64,000 bases of DNA from Streptomyces sp. col6 (GTDB lineage Bacteria > Actinomycetota > Actinomycetes > Streptomycetales > Streptomycetaceae): assembly GCF_008042035.1 (NCBI RefSeq), contig NZ_RDBL01000013.1:1306962-1370961 (forward strand), in the 5' to 3' direction. Within the stretch, counting starts at the first letter, position 1. Each line of letters begins with the position of its first letter. The position numbers and the translations under genes are program-made. Of the stretch, positions 10,378 to 18,778 are shown piece after piece. Under the pieces are notes generated by a model. That model was not told the origin of the DNA, did not search any database, and saw only the letters and a program-made list of their open reading frames with translations.

Positions 10378-12887
10378 TGCGCGTCCCGCTTTCCTGGCTG
10401 CGGGAATACGTCGACCTGCCGGCCACCGAGACCGGCCGTGACGTGCAGGCCAAGCTCGTCGCCGTCGGCCTGGAGGTCGAGACGGTCGAGCGGACCGGCG
10501 CCGGCCTCACCGGCCCGCTCGTCGTCGGACAGGTGCTGACCATCGAGGAGCTGGAGGGCTTCAAGAAGCCGATCCGCTTCTGCACGGTGGACGTCGGCAC
10601 CGCCAACGGCACCGGCGAGCCGCAGGAGATCGTCTGCGGCGCCCGTAACTTCGCCGTCGGCGACAAGGTCGTCGTGGTCCTGCCCGGCGCCGTGCTGCCC
10701 GGCGACTTCGCCATCGCCGCCCGCAAGACGTACGGCAAGACCTCGCACGGCATGATCTGCTCCGCCGACGAGCTCGGCATGGGCGACGACGGAACCCACG
10801 GCATCATCGTGCTCCCGCCGGAGTACGAGGTCGGCACCGACGCCATCGAGCTGCTCGAACTGGTCGACGAGGTCCTGGACATCGCCGTCACGCCCGACCG
10901 CGGCTACTGCCTGTCGATGCGCGGCGTCGCCCGCGAGACCGCCATCGCCTACGGCCTGCCGCTGCGCGACCCGGCCCTCCTGGACGTGCCCGCGCCCAAC
11001 GCGTACGGCTACCCGGTCAAGGTCTCCGACCCGATCGGCTGCTCCCGCTTCACCGCGCGCACCGTCGTCGGGCTCCAGCCCGAGGCCCGCACCCCGATCT
11101 GGATGCAGCGCCGGCTGCAGAAGGCCGGCATGCGGCCGATCTCGCTCGCCGTCGACGTCACCAACTACGTGATGCTCGAACTCGGCCAGCCGCTGCACGC
11201 CTACGACCGGACCCGCATCGACGGACCGATCGGGGTCCGCCGCGCCGAGCAGGGCGAGAAGCTCACCACGCTCGACGGCGCGGTCCGCGTCCTGGACTCC
11301 GGCGACCTCGTCATCACCGACAACCGCGGCCCCATCGGCCTCGCGGGCGTCATGGGCGGGGCCGACACGGAGATCGCCGACGCGGCCGAGGGCGCGCACA
11401 CCGCCGAGGTCGTCATCGAGGCCGCGCACTTCGACGCGATCTCGATCGCCCGTACCGCGCGCCGCCACAAGCTGCCCTCCGAGGCGTCCAAGCGCTTCGA
11501 GCGCGGCGTCGACCCGCAGGCCGCCGCCGCTGCCGCGCAGCGCACCGTCGACCTGCTGGTCCTCCTGGCCGGCGGCACCGCCGAGGCGGGCGTCACCGAG
11601 GTCACCGCCCCGTCCGCGCCCCGCACCATCACGATGCCGGCCGACCACCCCGACAAGGTCGCCGGTGTCGCCTACGGCCGCGAGACCGTCGTACGCCGCC
11701 TCCAGGAGGTCGGCTGCGACGTCTACGGGCAGGACGAGCTCCTGGTCACCACGCCGTCCTGGCGTCCCGACCTCACCGAGCCGAACGACCTGGCCGAAGA
11801 GGTCATCCGCCTGGAGGGCTACGAGAACCTGCCCTCCACGCTCCCGACGCCGCCCTCCGGCCGCGGCCTCACCGACCGCCAGCGGCTGCACCGCCGCGTC
11901 GGCCGGGCGCTCGCGGGCGCGGGCTACGTCGAGGCGCTGAACTACCCGTTCGTCGGCGAGGCGGTCCTCGACCAGCTCGGCCTGGAGGCGGACGACGCCC
12001 GCCGCCGCACGGTCAAGCTGGTCAACCCGCTCTCCGACGAGGAGCCGTCGCTGCGCACCACGCTGCTGCCGGGCCTCCTCGGCGCGCTGCGGCGCAACGA
12101 CGGCCGCGGCAGCCACGACCTCGCGCTCTTCGAGACCGGCCTCGTCTTCAGGCCCACCGGCGACGAGACCAAGCCCGTCCGGCTCCCGGTCGACCGGCGC
12201 CCCTCGGAGCAGGACATCGCCTCGCTCGACGCCGCGCTGCCGCGCCAGCCGCGCCGCGCCGCCGTCGTCCTCGCGGGCGCCCGCGAGCAGGCCGGCTGGT
12301 GGGGCAAGGGCCGCCCCGCCGACTGGGCGGACTCCGTCGAGGCGGCGCGTGCCATCGCCCGCGAGGCGGGCGTCGAGGTGACGGTGAGGGCCGACCAGCA
12401 CGCTCCGTGGCACCCGGGCCGCTGCGCCGCGCTGTTCGTGACGGTCGACGGCGAGGAGACCCTGTTCGGGCATGCCGGTGAGCTGCACCCGCGTGTCATC
12501 AAGGAGCTCCACCTGCCCGAGCGCACCTGCGCCATGGAGGTCGAGCTCGACGTCCTGGAGCAGGCCGTCGACGGCGCCCTGCGGGCTCCGCGGATCTCCG
12601 CCTTCCCAGTGGCCACCCAGGACGTTGCCCTGGTCGTGGACCAGGACGTGCCCGCCGCCGACGTGGAGCGGGCGCTGCGCGAGGGCGCGGGCGAACTCCT
12701 GGAGTCGCTGCGGCTGTTCGACGTCTTCACGGGCGAGCAGATCGGCGGGGGCAGCAAGTCCCTGGCGTACGCGCTGCGCTTCCGCGCCGCCGACCGCACC
12801 CTGACGGTCGACGAGGCGAGCGCCGCCCGTGACGCGGCGGTGGCCCTGGCCGCCGAGCGTACGGGCGCGGTACTGCGCGGGGCGTAG
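10377..12887 (+). CDS. pheT: Phenylalanine--tRNA ligase beta subunit
   Basis: 836 residues. Domain order: N-terminal helix-loop ([14 protein letters not shown]), tRNA-binding EMAP-like domain (~45-155, with [10 protein letters not shown]), B3/B4 editing domain (~215-390, with [19 protein letters not shown]), B5 domain (~410-485), catalytic-like core, and C-terminal FDX-ACB anticodon-binding domain ([21 protein letters not shown]). Forms the tetramer with PheS and hydrolyses mischarged Tyr-tRNA-Phe. Coupled to pheS and followed by a strong terminator. Confidence 0.97.
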
Positions 12888-12902
12888 ACACCCCGCACAC
12901 GA

Positions 12903-12939
12903 AGGAGGGGCGCATCCGGCCACCGGATGCGCCCCTCCT
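12903..12939 (+). terminator. pheST terminator
   Basis: Perfect 17-bp inverted repeat (arms 12903-12919 and 12923-12939, 3-nt loop) 16 nt after the pheT stop. One of the strongest hairpins in the window. Confidence 0.85.
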
Positions 12940-13125
12940 GTGCACTCGCCCGTCCGCCCCCGCCGTGGAGTGTCGGGCAGGCCGGCGGGGTGGACTGCGC
13001 GGATGCGGGCCGCCCTGCTGTACGAGGGGGAGCAGACGGCCCGTCCGCGCCCTGCGAGGGGAATCATTCAAGCGAGCCCGCAGCCACTCCGGCAGGGTGC
13101 GCGGCGGGACGGTTCGGGCATTCCG

Positions 13126-13142
13126 TTCACACCCCGTGTGAA
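13126..13142. promoter_or_regulatory. Palindromic operator candidate before the NsdA-like gene
   Basis: TTCACAC-CCC-GTGTGAA, a perfect 7-bp palindrome with 3-bp centre, located 54-70 nt before ATG 13196. Spacing suits a dimeric HTH regulator; which one is unknown. Confidence 0.5.
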
Positions 13143-13195
13143 TCGTGCTCCACTGGGGCGACACGTCCAGGCGTGCCGAACCACCGGAGGGGGAC

Positions 13196-14545
13196 ATGGG
13201 GCCCAAGGAGCCCAACACCGCGCTGGAGGCCCTGATCGAGGAGGCGGGCGTCTCCCGGGCCGGACTGGCCGCCCATGTGAACCGGGCCGGCCGCGCGCGC
13301 GGTCTCGGACTGCGTTACGAACACACCGCCGTCGCGCGCTGGCTGAAAGGCCAGCGCCCGCGCGGCCAGGTGCCCGACCTGATCTGCGAGGTCCTCGGGA
13401 ACCGCCTGCACAGGGGCGTGTCGCTGGACGACATCGGCATGGCGGTCCCCGACGGCCACGCCCCCGTGCAGGGCTCCTCGCTGACCGGTTTCGTCGAACG
13501 GACCACCGCTGTCTGGCGCTCCGACGCCCAGCAGCGCCCGCATGTCGTCACCTCCCCGGCCGTCACCGGGACCGGAGCGGTGATGCCCGTATGGGAGTGG
13601 GAGAACCCGCCGGAGGACGCCGATGTGTCGCGGACCGGGCCGGCCGGGGTCGGCGCGGCCGACATAGCAACGCTGCGGGCCGCCCGTGACCACTACGAAC
13701 TGATGTACCGCAGGGCGGGCGGGATCGCGACACGTCCGCGCGTCGTCGGCTTCCTCAACGCCGGTGCGGCCCCCCTGCTGCGTGGCGGCTACAGCGATAC
13801 GACGGGCCGTCAACTGCACCGCGCCACGGGCGCCCTGGTGGCCGTGGCGGGCATCTGCGCCTACGACTCCGACGCGCACGGCCTCGCCCAGCGCTACTTC
13901 CACCAGGCGCTGCGGCTGGCCAAGGCGAGCGGGGACCGGGGCCTCGGCGGCTATGTGATCGCGCTGCTGGTCAATCAGTCGCTGTTCCTCGCCGAGTACC
14001 GCCAGTCCGTCGCCTTCGCGGAGGCGGCCCTGCGCGCGGCGGGGTGCGCGATCTCCCCCGCCCTCGCCGCCGACCTCCACGCGATGCAGGCCAAGGCGTA
14101 CGCGCGGCTCGGCGACCGGGCGAGCGCGCTGACGTGCATCGGCCGCGCCGAGTCGGAGGCCGCCCGCATCCGGCCGGGCCGGGAACCGGACGAGACGGGC
14201 TATGTCCAGCCCGGACTGGTCGATGTGCAGGTGGCGGAGGCGCTGCTGAGCCTCGGCGACCTGGCGGCGGCCCGGGAACACGCGCTGGCGGCGGTCCGCA
14301 CGCCCGCGCACGACCGGGGCCGGGTCCACCGCCTCGCCATGCTCACCATGATCGAACTGCGCCGGGGCGAGGCGGACCGGGCGGCGGCCACGGCCACCGA
14401 GATGGCCGACCGGGTCCGGGGCATGGAGTCGCAGCGTCTGCGCGACCGGCTGCGGGCGGTCCGCGCGGACCTGGTCGCCAGTGGGAGCGCCGACGCGGAG
14501 CGGGCCGCCGAACGTGTGGAGGGGGCACTGCGCGTACCGCTCTGA
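13196..14545 (+). CDS. NsdA-like TPR regulatory protein
   Basis: 449 residues from ATG 13196, chosen because GGAGGGGG lies directly upstream. The N-terminal ~80 residues resemble an XRE-like helix-turn-helix (LIEEAGVSRAGLAAHVN ... YEHTAVARWLKGQRPRG). The remainder is helical and TPR-like (ALRLAKASGDRGLGGYVIA, ALLSLGDLAAAREHALAAV). This layout matches NsdA-type Streptomyces regulators that repress sporulation and antibiotic production. I rely on family memory for that; the specific role here is unproven. A palindrome sits in the promoter region. Confidence 0.8.
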   Translation: MGPKEPNTALEALIEEAGVSRAGLAAHVNRAGRARGLGLRYEHTAVARWLKGQRPRGQVPDLICEVLGNRLHRGVSLDDIGMAVPDGHAPVQGSSLTGFVERTTAVWRSDAQQRPHVVTSPAVTGTGAVMPVWEWENPPEDADVSRTGPAGVGAADIATLRAARDHYELMYRRAGGIATRPRVVGFLNAGAAPLLRGGYSDTTGRQLHRATGALVAVAGICAYDSDAHGLAQRYFHQALRLAKASGDRGLGGYVIALLVNQSLFLAEYRQSVAFAEAALRAAGCAISPALAADLHAMQAKAYARLGDRASALTCIGRAESEAARIRPGREPDETGYVQPGLVDVQVAEALLSLGDLAAAREHALAAVRTPAHDRGRVHRLAMLTMIELRRGEADRAAATATEMADRVRGMESQRLRDRLRAVRADLVASGSADAERAAERVEGALRVPL

Positions 14546-14595
14546 GCGGAAGTCTGCTGCGATACGGCCACCGACGAACAGAAGGTGGCAGAAAC

Positions 14596-15126
14596 ATGCA
14601 GTGGACGAACCTGAACGAACAACCCGTGTACGAGAACCCTTGGTTCCGGGTCAACCTGGCCGATGTCGAGCTCCCTGACGGCAGCCGGCTCGACCACTTC
14701 GTGATCCGGCTGCGTCCGGTGGCGGCGGCCACCGTCGTCAACGAGGCGAATGAGGTGCTGCTGCTGTGGCGGCACCGTTTCATCACCGACAGCTGGGGCT
14801 GGGAGCTGGCGGCGGGCGTGGTGGAGGACGGCGAGTCACCGGCGGAGGCGGCGGCCCGGGAGATGGAGGAGGAGACCGGCTGGCGCCCCGGACCGCTCCA
14901 CCCGCTGCTGACCGCGGAACCGGCCAACGGCCTCATCGACGCCCGGCACCACTTGTTCTGGGGCGAGGAGGCGGAGTGGACCGGCGAGCCGTGCGACGCC
15001 TTCGAGTCCTCGCGCCGCGAGTGGGTCCCCCTGAAGCTGGTCCCGGACCTGATAGCCGCCGGCGAGATCCCGGCAGCGGGCATGGCTGCCGGGCTGATGA
15101 TGCTGCACCACTTACGCCTGGGCTGA
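14596..15126 (+). CDS. Nudix hydrolase with a TTA codon
   Basis: 176 residues from ATG 14596. The Nudix box is intact: Gly followed by five residues, Glu, then REMEEETGW, in GVVEDGESPAEAAAREMEEE. The N-terminal part (NPWFRVNLADVELPDGSRL) and the length resemble ADP-ribose/nucleoside-diphosphate-sugar pyrophosphatases, but the substrate is not determined. Codon 173, near the C-terminus, is TTA (15112-15114), the only in-frame TTA I found in the window; in Streptomyces it is read by bldA tRNA, so full translation may be development-dependent. Follows the NsdA-like regulator by 50 nt on the same strand. Confidence 0.88.
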   Translation: MQWTNLNEQPVYENPWFRVNLADVELPDGSRLDHFVIRLRPVAAATVVNEANEVLLLWRHRFITDSWGWELAAGVVEDGESPAEAAAREMEEETGWRPGPLHPLLTAEPANGLIDARHHLFWGEEAEWTGEPCDAFESSRREWVPLKLVPDLIAAGEIPAAGMAAGLMMLHHLRLG

Positions 15127-15135
15127 GCCGTTCCC

Positions 15136-15169
15136 GTACGCGCGAGGACGGCGTGGTCCTCGCGCGTAC
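15136..15169. terminator. Bidirectional terminator, Nudix / HBD genes
   Basis: Perfect 14-bp inverted repeat (arms 15136-15149 and 15156-15169, 6-nt loop) between two convergent genes. Confidence 0.8.
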
Positions 15170-15209
15170 GAGCGCGTACGAACGTGTCCGAACGGGACAG
15201 GGAGGGGTC

Positions 15210-16070
15210 TCAGGCGTACGGGTAGAAGCCCGATCCCGTCTTGCGGCCGAGGCGGCCCGCGTCGACCATGCGCTGGAGCAGCGGGGGAGCGGCGTACAGC
15301 GGCTCCTTGTACTCGGCGTACATCGAGTCGGCGACCGAGGCGACGGTGTCCAGACCGATCAGGTCCGCGAGCTTGAGCGGGCCCATCGGGTGGGCGCAGC
15401 CCATCTCCATGCCGTTGTCGATGTCCTCGCGGCTGGCGATGCCCGACTCGAACATCCGGATCGCCGAGAGCAGGTACGGGATCAGCAGGGCGTTGACGAC
15501 GAAGCCGGAGCGGTCCTGGGCGCGGATCGGGTGCTTGTCCAGGACGTCCTGGACCACGGCCTCGGAGCGCTTGATGGTCTCGTCCGACGTGGTCAGCGCG
15601 GGGATCAGCTCGACGAGCTTCTGCACCGGCGCCGGGTTGAAGAAGTGGATGCCGATGACCTGATCCGGGCGGGAGGTCGCGACGGCCAGCTTCACCAGCG
15701 GGATCGAGGAGGTGTTGGAGGCGAGGATCGCGTCCGGGCGGGTCACCACCTGGTCGAGGACCTGGAAGATCTCGGTCTTGACCTGCTCGTTCTCCACGAC
15801 GGCCTCGATGACGAGGTCACGGTCGGCGAACTCGCCGAGGTCCGTGGTGAAGCTCAGCCGCCCCAGGGTCTCGTCGCGCTCCTCCGCCGTGATCTTGCCG
15901 CGCTCGGCGGCCTTGGTCAGGGAGTTGTGGAGCCGGGTGCGCCCTATCTCCAGCGCCTCACCGGTCGTCTCGGCCACCTTGACGTCGAGGCCGCTGCGCG
16001 CGCACACCTCCGCGATGCCGGCGCCCATCTGGCCGCAGCCCACCACTCCGACGCGTGCAATGTCGGCCAT
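15210..16070 (-). CDS. 3-hydroxybutyryl-CoA dehydrogenase
   Basis: 286 residues starting at ATG 16070 (MADIARVGVVGCGQMGAGIA); a GTG 12 nt upstream preceded by ACGAG is an alternative. The N-terminal Rossmann domain has GxGxxG (GCGQMGAG); the central segment has the substrate and catalytic signatures IGIHFFNPAPVQKLVELIP and DRSGFVVNALLIPYL; the C-terminal helical domain has KLADLIGLDTV. It interconverts acetoacetyl-CoA and 3-hydroxybutyryl-CoA with NAD(P). It is monocistronic, so a part in butyrate, PHB or ethylmalonyl-CoA metabolism cannot be settled here. Confidence 0.9.
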   Translation of the reverse strand: MADIARVGVVGCGQMGAGIAEVCARSGLDVKVAETTGEALEIGRTRLHNSLTKAAERGKITAEERDETLGRLSFTTDLGEFADRDLVIEAVVENEQVKTEIFQVLDQVVTRPDAILASNTSSIPLVKLAVATSRPDQVIGIHFFNPAPVQKLVELIPALTTSDETIKRSEAVVQDVLDKHPIRAQDRSGFVVNALLIPYLLSAIRMFESGIASREDIDNGMEMGCAHPMGPLKLADLIGLDTVASVADSMYAEYKEPLYAAPPLLQRMVDAGRLGRKTGSGFYPYA

Positions 16071-16268
16071 AGAGTCCGTCACCTCGTGCCTTTCGCTGTT
16101 CCCGTTCGGCGGCTTCCGTCTGGTTCCGGGCCCCACCACGACTCCCCGACGTTACTCCGCGCCTTACCAGGGATAGCAGGCCGGGGCGTGCATGCTCGGC
16201 TCCGGACACCCTTGGTGCCCGGATTGCCAGGATTTGTTCGAGTGCGGAGAGAGAGCGGGTGCGACGCG

Positions 16269-17537
16269 ATGCGAGGAATGCCACGAAGAGGATTCGTGAC
16301 CGGGGCGGTGGCCGGCGCGGTGGGCGCGGCGACGGTGGCCGGTGACGCGGTCGCGCGGCCCCGGGGGACGCGGGCGCTGCCCGGTCCGGCCGCCGGGCGC
16401 GATGTGGTGCGGCGCGAGCTGCGCGGGATGTGGGTCGCGACCGTGGCCAACACCGACTGGCCGTCGAGGCCGGGGCTGTCGGCCGCCGCGCAGCGGGCCG
16501 AGCTGACCGCCCATCTCGACGGTGCTGTGGAGCGGAAGCTCAACGCGGTCATCCTCCAGGTCCGCCCGACCGCCGACGCGCTGTGGCCCTCGCCGTACGA
16601 GCCGTGGGCCGAGTACCTGACCGGGACGCAGGGCAAGGACCCCGGCTGGGACCCGCTGGGCACCGCCGTCCGGGAGGCGCACGACCGGGGTCTGGAGCTG
16701 CACGCCTGGTTCAACCCGTACCGGGTCGCGAACCACACCGACACCGCACGGCTGACCGCCTCCCACCCGGCGCGCCGCAACCCCGGCTGGGTGCTGCCGT
16801 ACGGCGGGAAGCTCTACTACAACCCGGGCCTGCCCGAGGTCCGCGCCTTCGTCCAGGACGCGATGCTCGACGCGGTCCGCCGCTACGACATCGACGCCGT
16901 GCACTGGGACGACTACTTCTATCCGTACCCGGTGGCCGGCCAGACCTTCGCGGACGGCGCCGCTTACGAGAAGTACGGCGCCGGCTTCCCCGACCGGGCC
17001 GCCTGGCGCCGCGACAACACGGACCGGCTGGTGCGCGAGACCGCCGAACGCATCAAGGCGCTGAAGCCCGGCGTCCGGTTCGGCATCAGCCCCTTCGGTG
17101 TCTGGCGCAACGCCGGCACCGACCCGGCGGGCTCACGGACCCGGGCGGGGGTGCAGACGTACGACGACCTGTACGCGGACACCCGCGGCTGGATCCGGAA
17201 GGGCTGGCTGGACTACATCTGCCCGCAGCTGTACTGGCACATCGGCAACGAGGCGGCCGACTACGCCGCCCTCGTGCCCTGGTGGTCCGACACCGTACGC
17301 GGCACGGGCGTCGACCTGTTCATCGGCGAGGCCCTGTACAAGTGCGGCGACCCCGCCCAGCCCGCCGCCTGGCAGGACCCGGCGGAGCTGTCCCGCCACA
17401 TCGGCCTCGCGGCCGGGCACGACCAGGTCCGCGGCCACGCGTACTTCTCGGCGAAGAGCGTGGCCGCAGACCGGATCGGCGCGATGGACCGGCTGGTCGC
17501 CGACCACTACCGGACCCGCGCGAGGCCGCCGCGCTGA
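16269..17537 (+). CDS. Secreted GHL10/DUF187 glycoside hydrolase-like protein (Tat signal)
   Basis: 422 residues. The N-terminus has a twin-arginine signal (RRGFVTG) and an Ala/Gly/Val hydrophobic core, so export folded is likely. The mature domain matches the glycosyl-hydrolase-like 10 family: LRGMWVATVANTDWPS, LNAVILQVRPTADALWPS, LHAWFNPYRVAN, HWDDYFYPYP, FGISPFGVWRN and ICPQLYWHIG. These form a TIM barrel. Related proteins act on or near peptidoglycan and polysaccharide, but substrate is unknown. Start ATG 16269 is preferred over ATG 16278; neither has a strong Shine-Dalgarno. Confidence 0.87.
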   Translation: MRGMPRRGFVTGAVAGAVGAATVAGDAVARPRGTRALPGPAAGRDVVRRELRGMWVATVANTDWPSRPGLSAAAQRAELTAHLDGAVERKLNAVILQVRPTADALWPSPYEPWAEYLTGTQGKDPGWDPLGTAVREAHDRGLELHAWFNPYRVANHTDTARLTASHPARRNPGWVLPYGGKLYYNPGLPEVRAFVQDAMLDAVRRYDIDAVHWDDYFYPYPVAGQTFADGAAYEKYGAGFPDRAAWRRDNTDRLVRETAERIKALKPGVRFGISPFGVWRNAGTDPAGSRTRAGVQTYDDLYADTRGWIRKGWLDYICPQLYWHIGNEAADYAALVPWWSDTVRGTGVDLFIGEALYKCGDPAQPAAWQDPAELSRHIGLAAGHDQVRGHAYFSAKSVAADRIGAMDRLVADHYRTRARPPR

Positions 17538-17559
17538 CGGTCACGCGGTGCGCGGCCGG

Positions 17560-17775
17560 TTACGTGATGTCCGCGTCCCGGCCCGCCGCGCAGCCCGTGT
17601 GCCGGACGACGGTGTCGGGGCCCGGTGCGAGCAGATGTTCATGTCCGTCGTCGAAACGGACGCGGTACGGGGGAGAGCCCCCGTCCCCGAGCACTTCGAC
17701 GATCTCCGCGACCCGGTCGTGCCGCCCCACGGTCCTGCCGTGCGTCAGCAGCTGGTCGCCCTTGTGTGCCTCCAT
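17560..17775 (-). CDS. DUF1918 small protein
   Basis: 71 residues with start ATG 17775 and a strong GAGGAGG 7-9 nt upstream. The sequence MEAHKGDQLLTHGRTVGRHDR followed by a VRFDDGHEHLLAPGPD segment matches the DUF1918 family, a small beta-barrel-like (SH3-like) domain common in actinobacteria. Function unknown. It stands downstream of the EamA exporter gene on the same strand, 48 nt apart, so they may be co-transcribed. Confidence 0.85.
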   Translation of the reverse strand: MEAHKGDQLLTHGRTVGRHDRVAEIVEVLGDGGSPPYRVRFDDGHEHLLAPGPDTVVRHTGCAAGRDADIT

Positions 17776-17822
17776 CGGGAGTGACCTCCTCGCGGGTGGC
17801 GTGTTGCGGTGCTGCCGCCAGT

Positions 17823-18767
17823 CTATGACCGGGGGCGGGCCGCGCGCTGGGTGAGCGCGATGCAGACCAGGACCGCGACTGCGGCCACCGGGGCCGCCGC
17901 GGCGACCTCCTCGCCGAGCAGGAAGAACGACCAGAACAGGGTCAGCAGCGGCTGGGCCAGCTGGAGCTGGCTGGCCCGCGCCACCCCGATCTCGGCCATG
18001 CCCCGGTACCAGACGTACAGGCCGAGGAACGTGGAGACGGCCGCCACCCAGACCAGCCCGACGACCCCGTGCACGCTCGGCCGCACCGGCTCGTGCGCCA
18101 GCGCCACGGCCGCCCAGGCCAGATTGAGAGGCAGCGTGAGGACCAGCGCCCAGCCGGTCACCTGCCACCCGGGCATCACCTGCGCCAGCCTGCCGCCCTC
18201 GGTGTATCCCGCGGCGCACACCAGCAGGGCCCCGAGCAGGTAGAGATCGCCGGCCGACAGCGCCCCGCCGCTCTGCGCCACGGTGAAGACGGCCACCACG
18301 GCCGCCCCGGCCACCGCCGCCGCCCAGAAGGAGCGCGGTGGACGCGTCCCCGTCCGCAGCGAGGAGAAGACCGCCGTGGTCAGCGGGAGCAGCCCCACGA
18401 CCACCGCGGCGTGCGAGGTCGTCGACGTCCGCAGCGCCAGCGTCGTCAGCAGCGGGAAGCCGACCACCACACCGCCCGCCACGACGGCGATCCCCGCCCA
18501 GTGCTCGCGGCCCGGCACTCGCACCCGGCCCACGAGCAGCAGGGCGCCGGCGAGTGCCGCAGCCAGCAGGCTGCGCAGCGCCACCAGCGACCAGGGGCCG
18601 AAGCTCTCCAGGCCCCACACGGTGGAGGGGAAGGTCAGCGAGAACGTCACCACACCCAGCAGGGCGAGCAGCGTCCCCCGACGGGCCGGGGCGGAAGGGA
18701 CCGGGCGGCCCTCGACGGGCGCGACCGCTATCGTCGTCGTGGAAGTAGCGCTATCCTCTGCTCTCAT
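17823..18767 (-). CDS. EamA/DMT-family exporter
   Basis: 314 residues with about ten hydrophobic helices in two EamA repeats (first around LALLGVVTFSLTFPSTVWGL, second from YLLGALLVCAAGYTEGGRLA). Such proteins export metabolites or amino acids across the cytoplasmic membrane; substrate not identifiable. Its start codon overlaps by 2 bp that of the divergent MocR regulator, so the two promoters are interleaved. The classic arrangement of regulator and divergent transporter suggests that the MocR protein controls it. Confidence 0.9.
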   Translation of the reverse strand: MRAEDSATSTTTIAVAPVEGRPVPSAPARRGTLLALLGVVTFSLTFPSTVWGLESFGPWSLVALRSLLAAALAGALLLVGRVRVPGREHWAGIAVVAGGVVVGFPLLTTLALRTSTTSHAAVVVGLLPLTTAVFSSLRTGTRPPRSFWAAAVAGAAVVAVFTVAQSGGALSAGDLYLLGALLVCAAGYTEGGRLAQVMPGWQVTGWALVLTLPLNLAWAAVALAHEPVRPSVHGVVGLVWVAAVSTFLGLYVWYRGMAEIGVARASQLQLAQPLLTLFWSFFLLGEEVAAAAPVAAVAVLVCIALTQRAARPRS

Positions 18768-18778
18768 GCAAGAGCGTA
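18752..18778. promoter_or_regulatory. Interleaved divergent promoters of the EamA exporter and MocR genes
   Basis: The tetranucleotide CATG (18765-18768) contains both start codons. For the plus gene TATCCT (18752-18757) ends 8 nt before ATG 18766; for the minus gene TACGCT (complement of 18773-18778) ends 5 nt before its ATG at 18767. Both transcripts should therefore be leaderless, and each -10 lies within or beside the other gene's coding sequence. Confidence 0.55.

Larger units (their letters stand above)
12888..13195 (+). other. Intergenic region: pheT terminator and regulator promoter
   Basis: No protein gene supported. It contains the pheT terminator (12903-12939) and, 54 nt before the next start, a perfect palindrome (13126-13142) in what should be the promoter of the NsdA-like regulator. 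Nothing else recognised. Confidence 0.6.

Noticed and set aside
14766-16268. Long 5' extension of the GHL10-hydrolase frame over the HBD gene
   Set aside because: It is antisense to a clear dehydrogenase; the Tat signal defines the true start at 16269.
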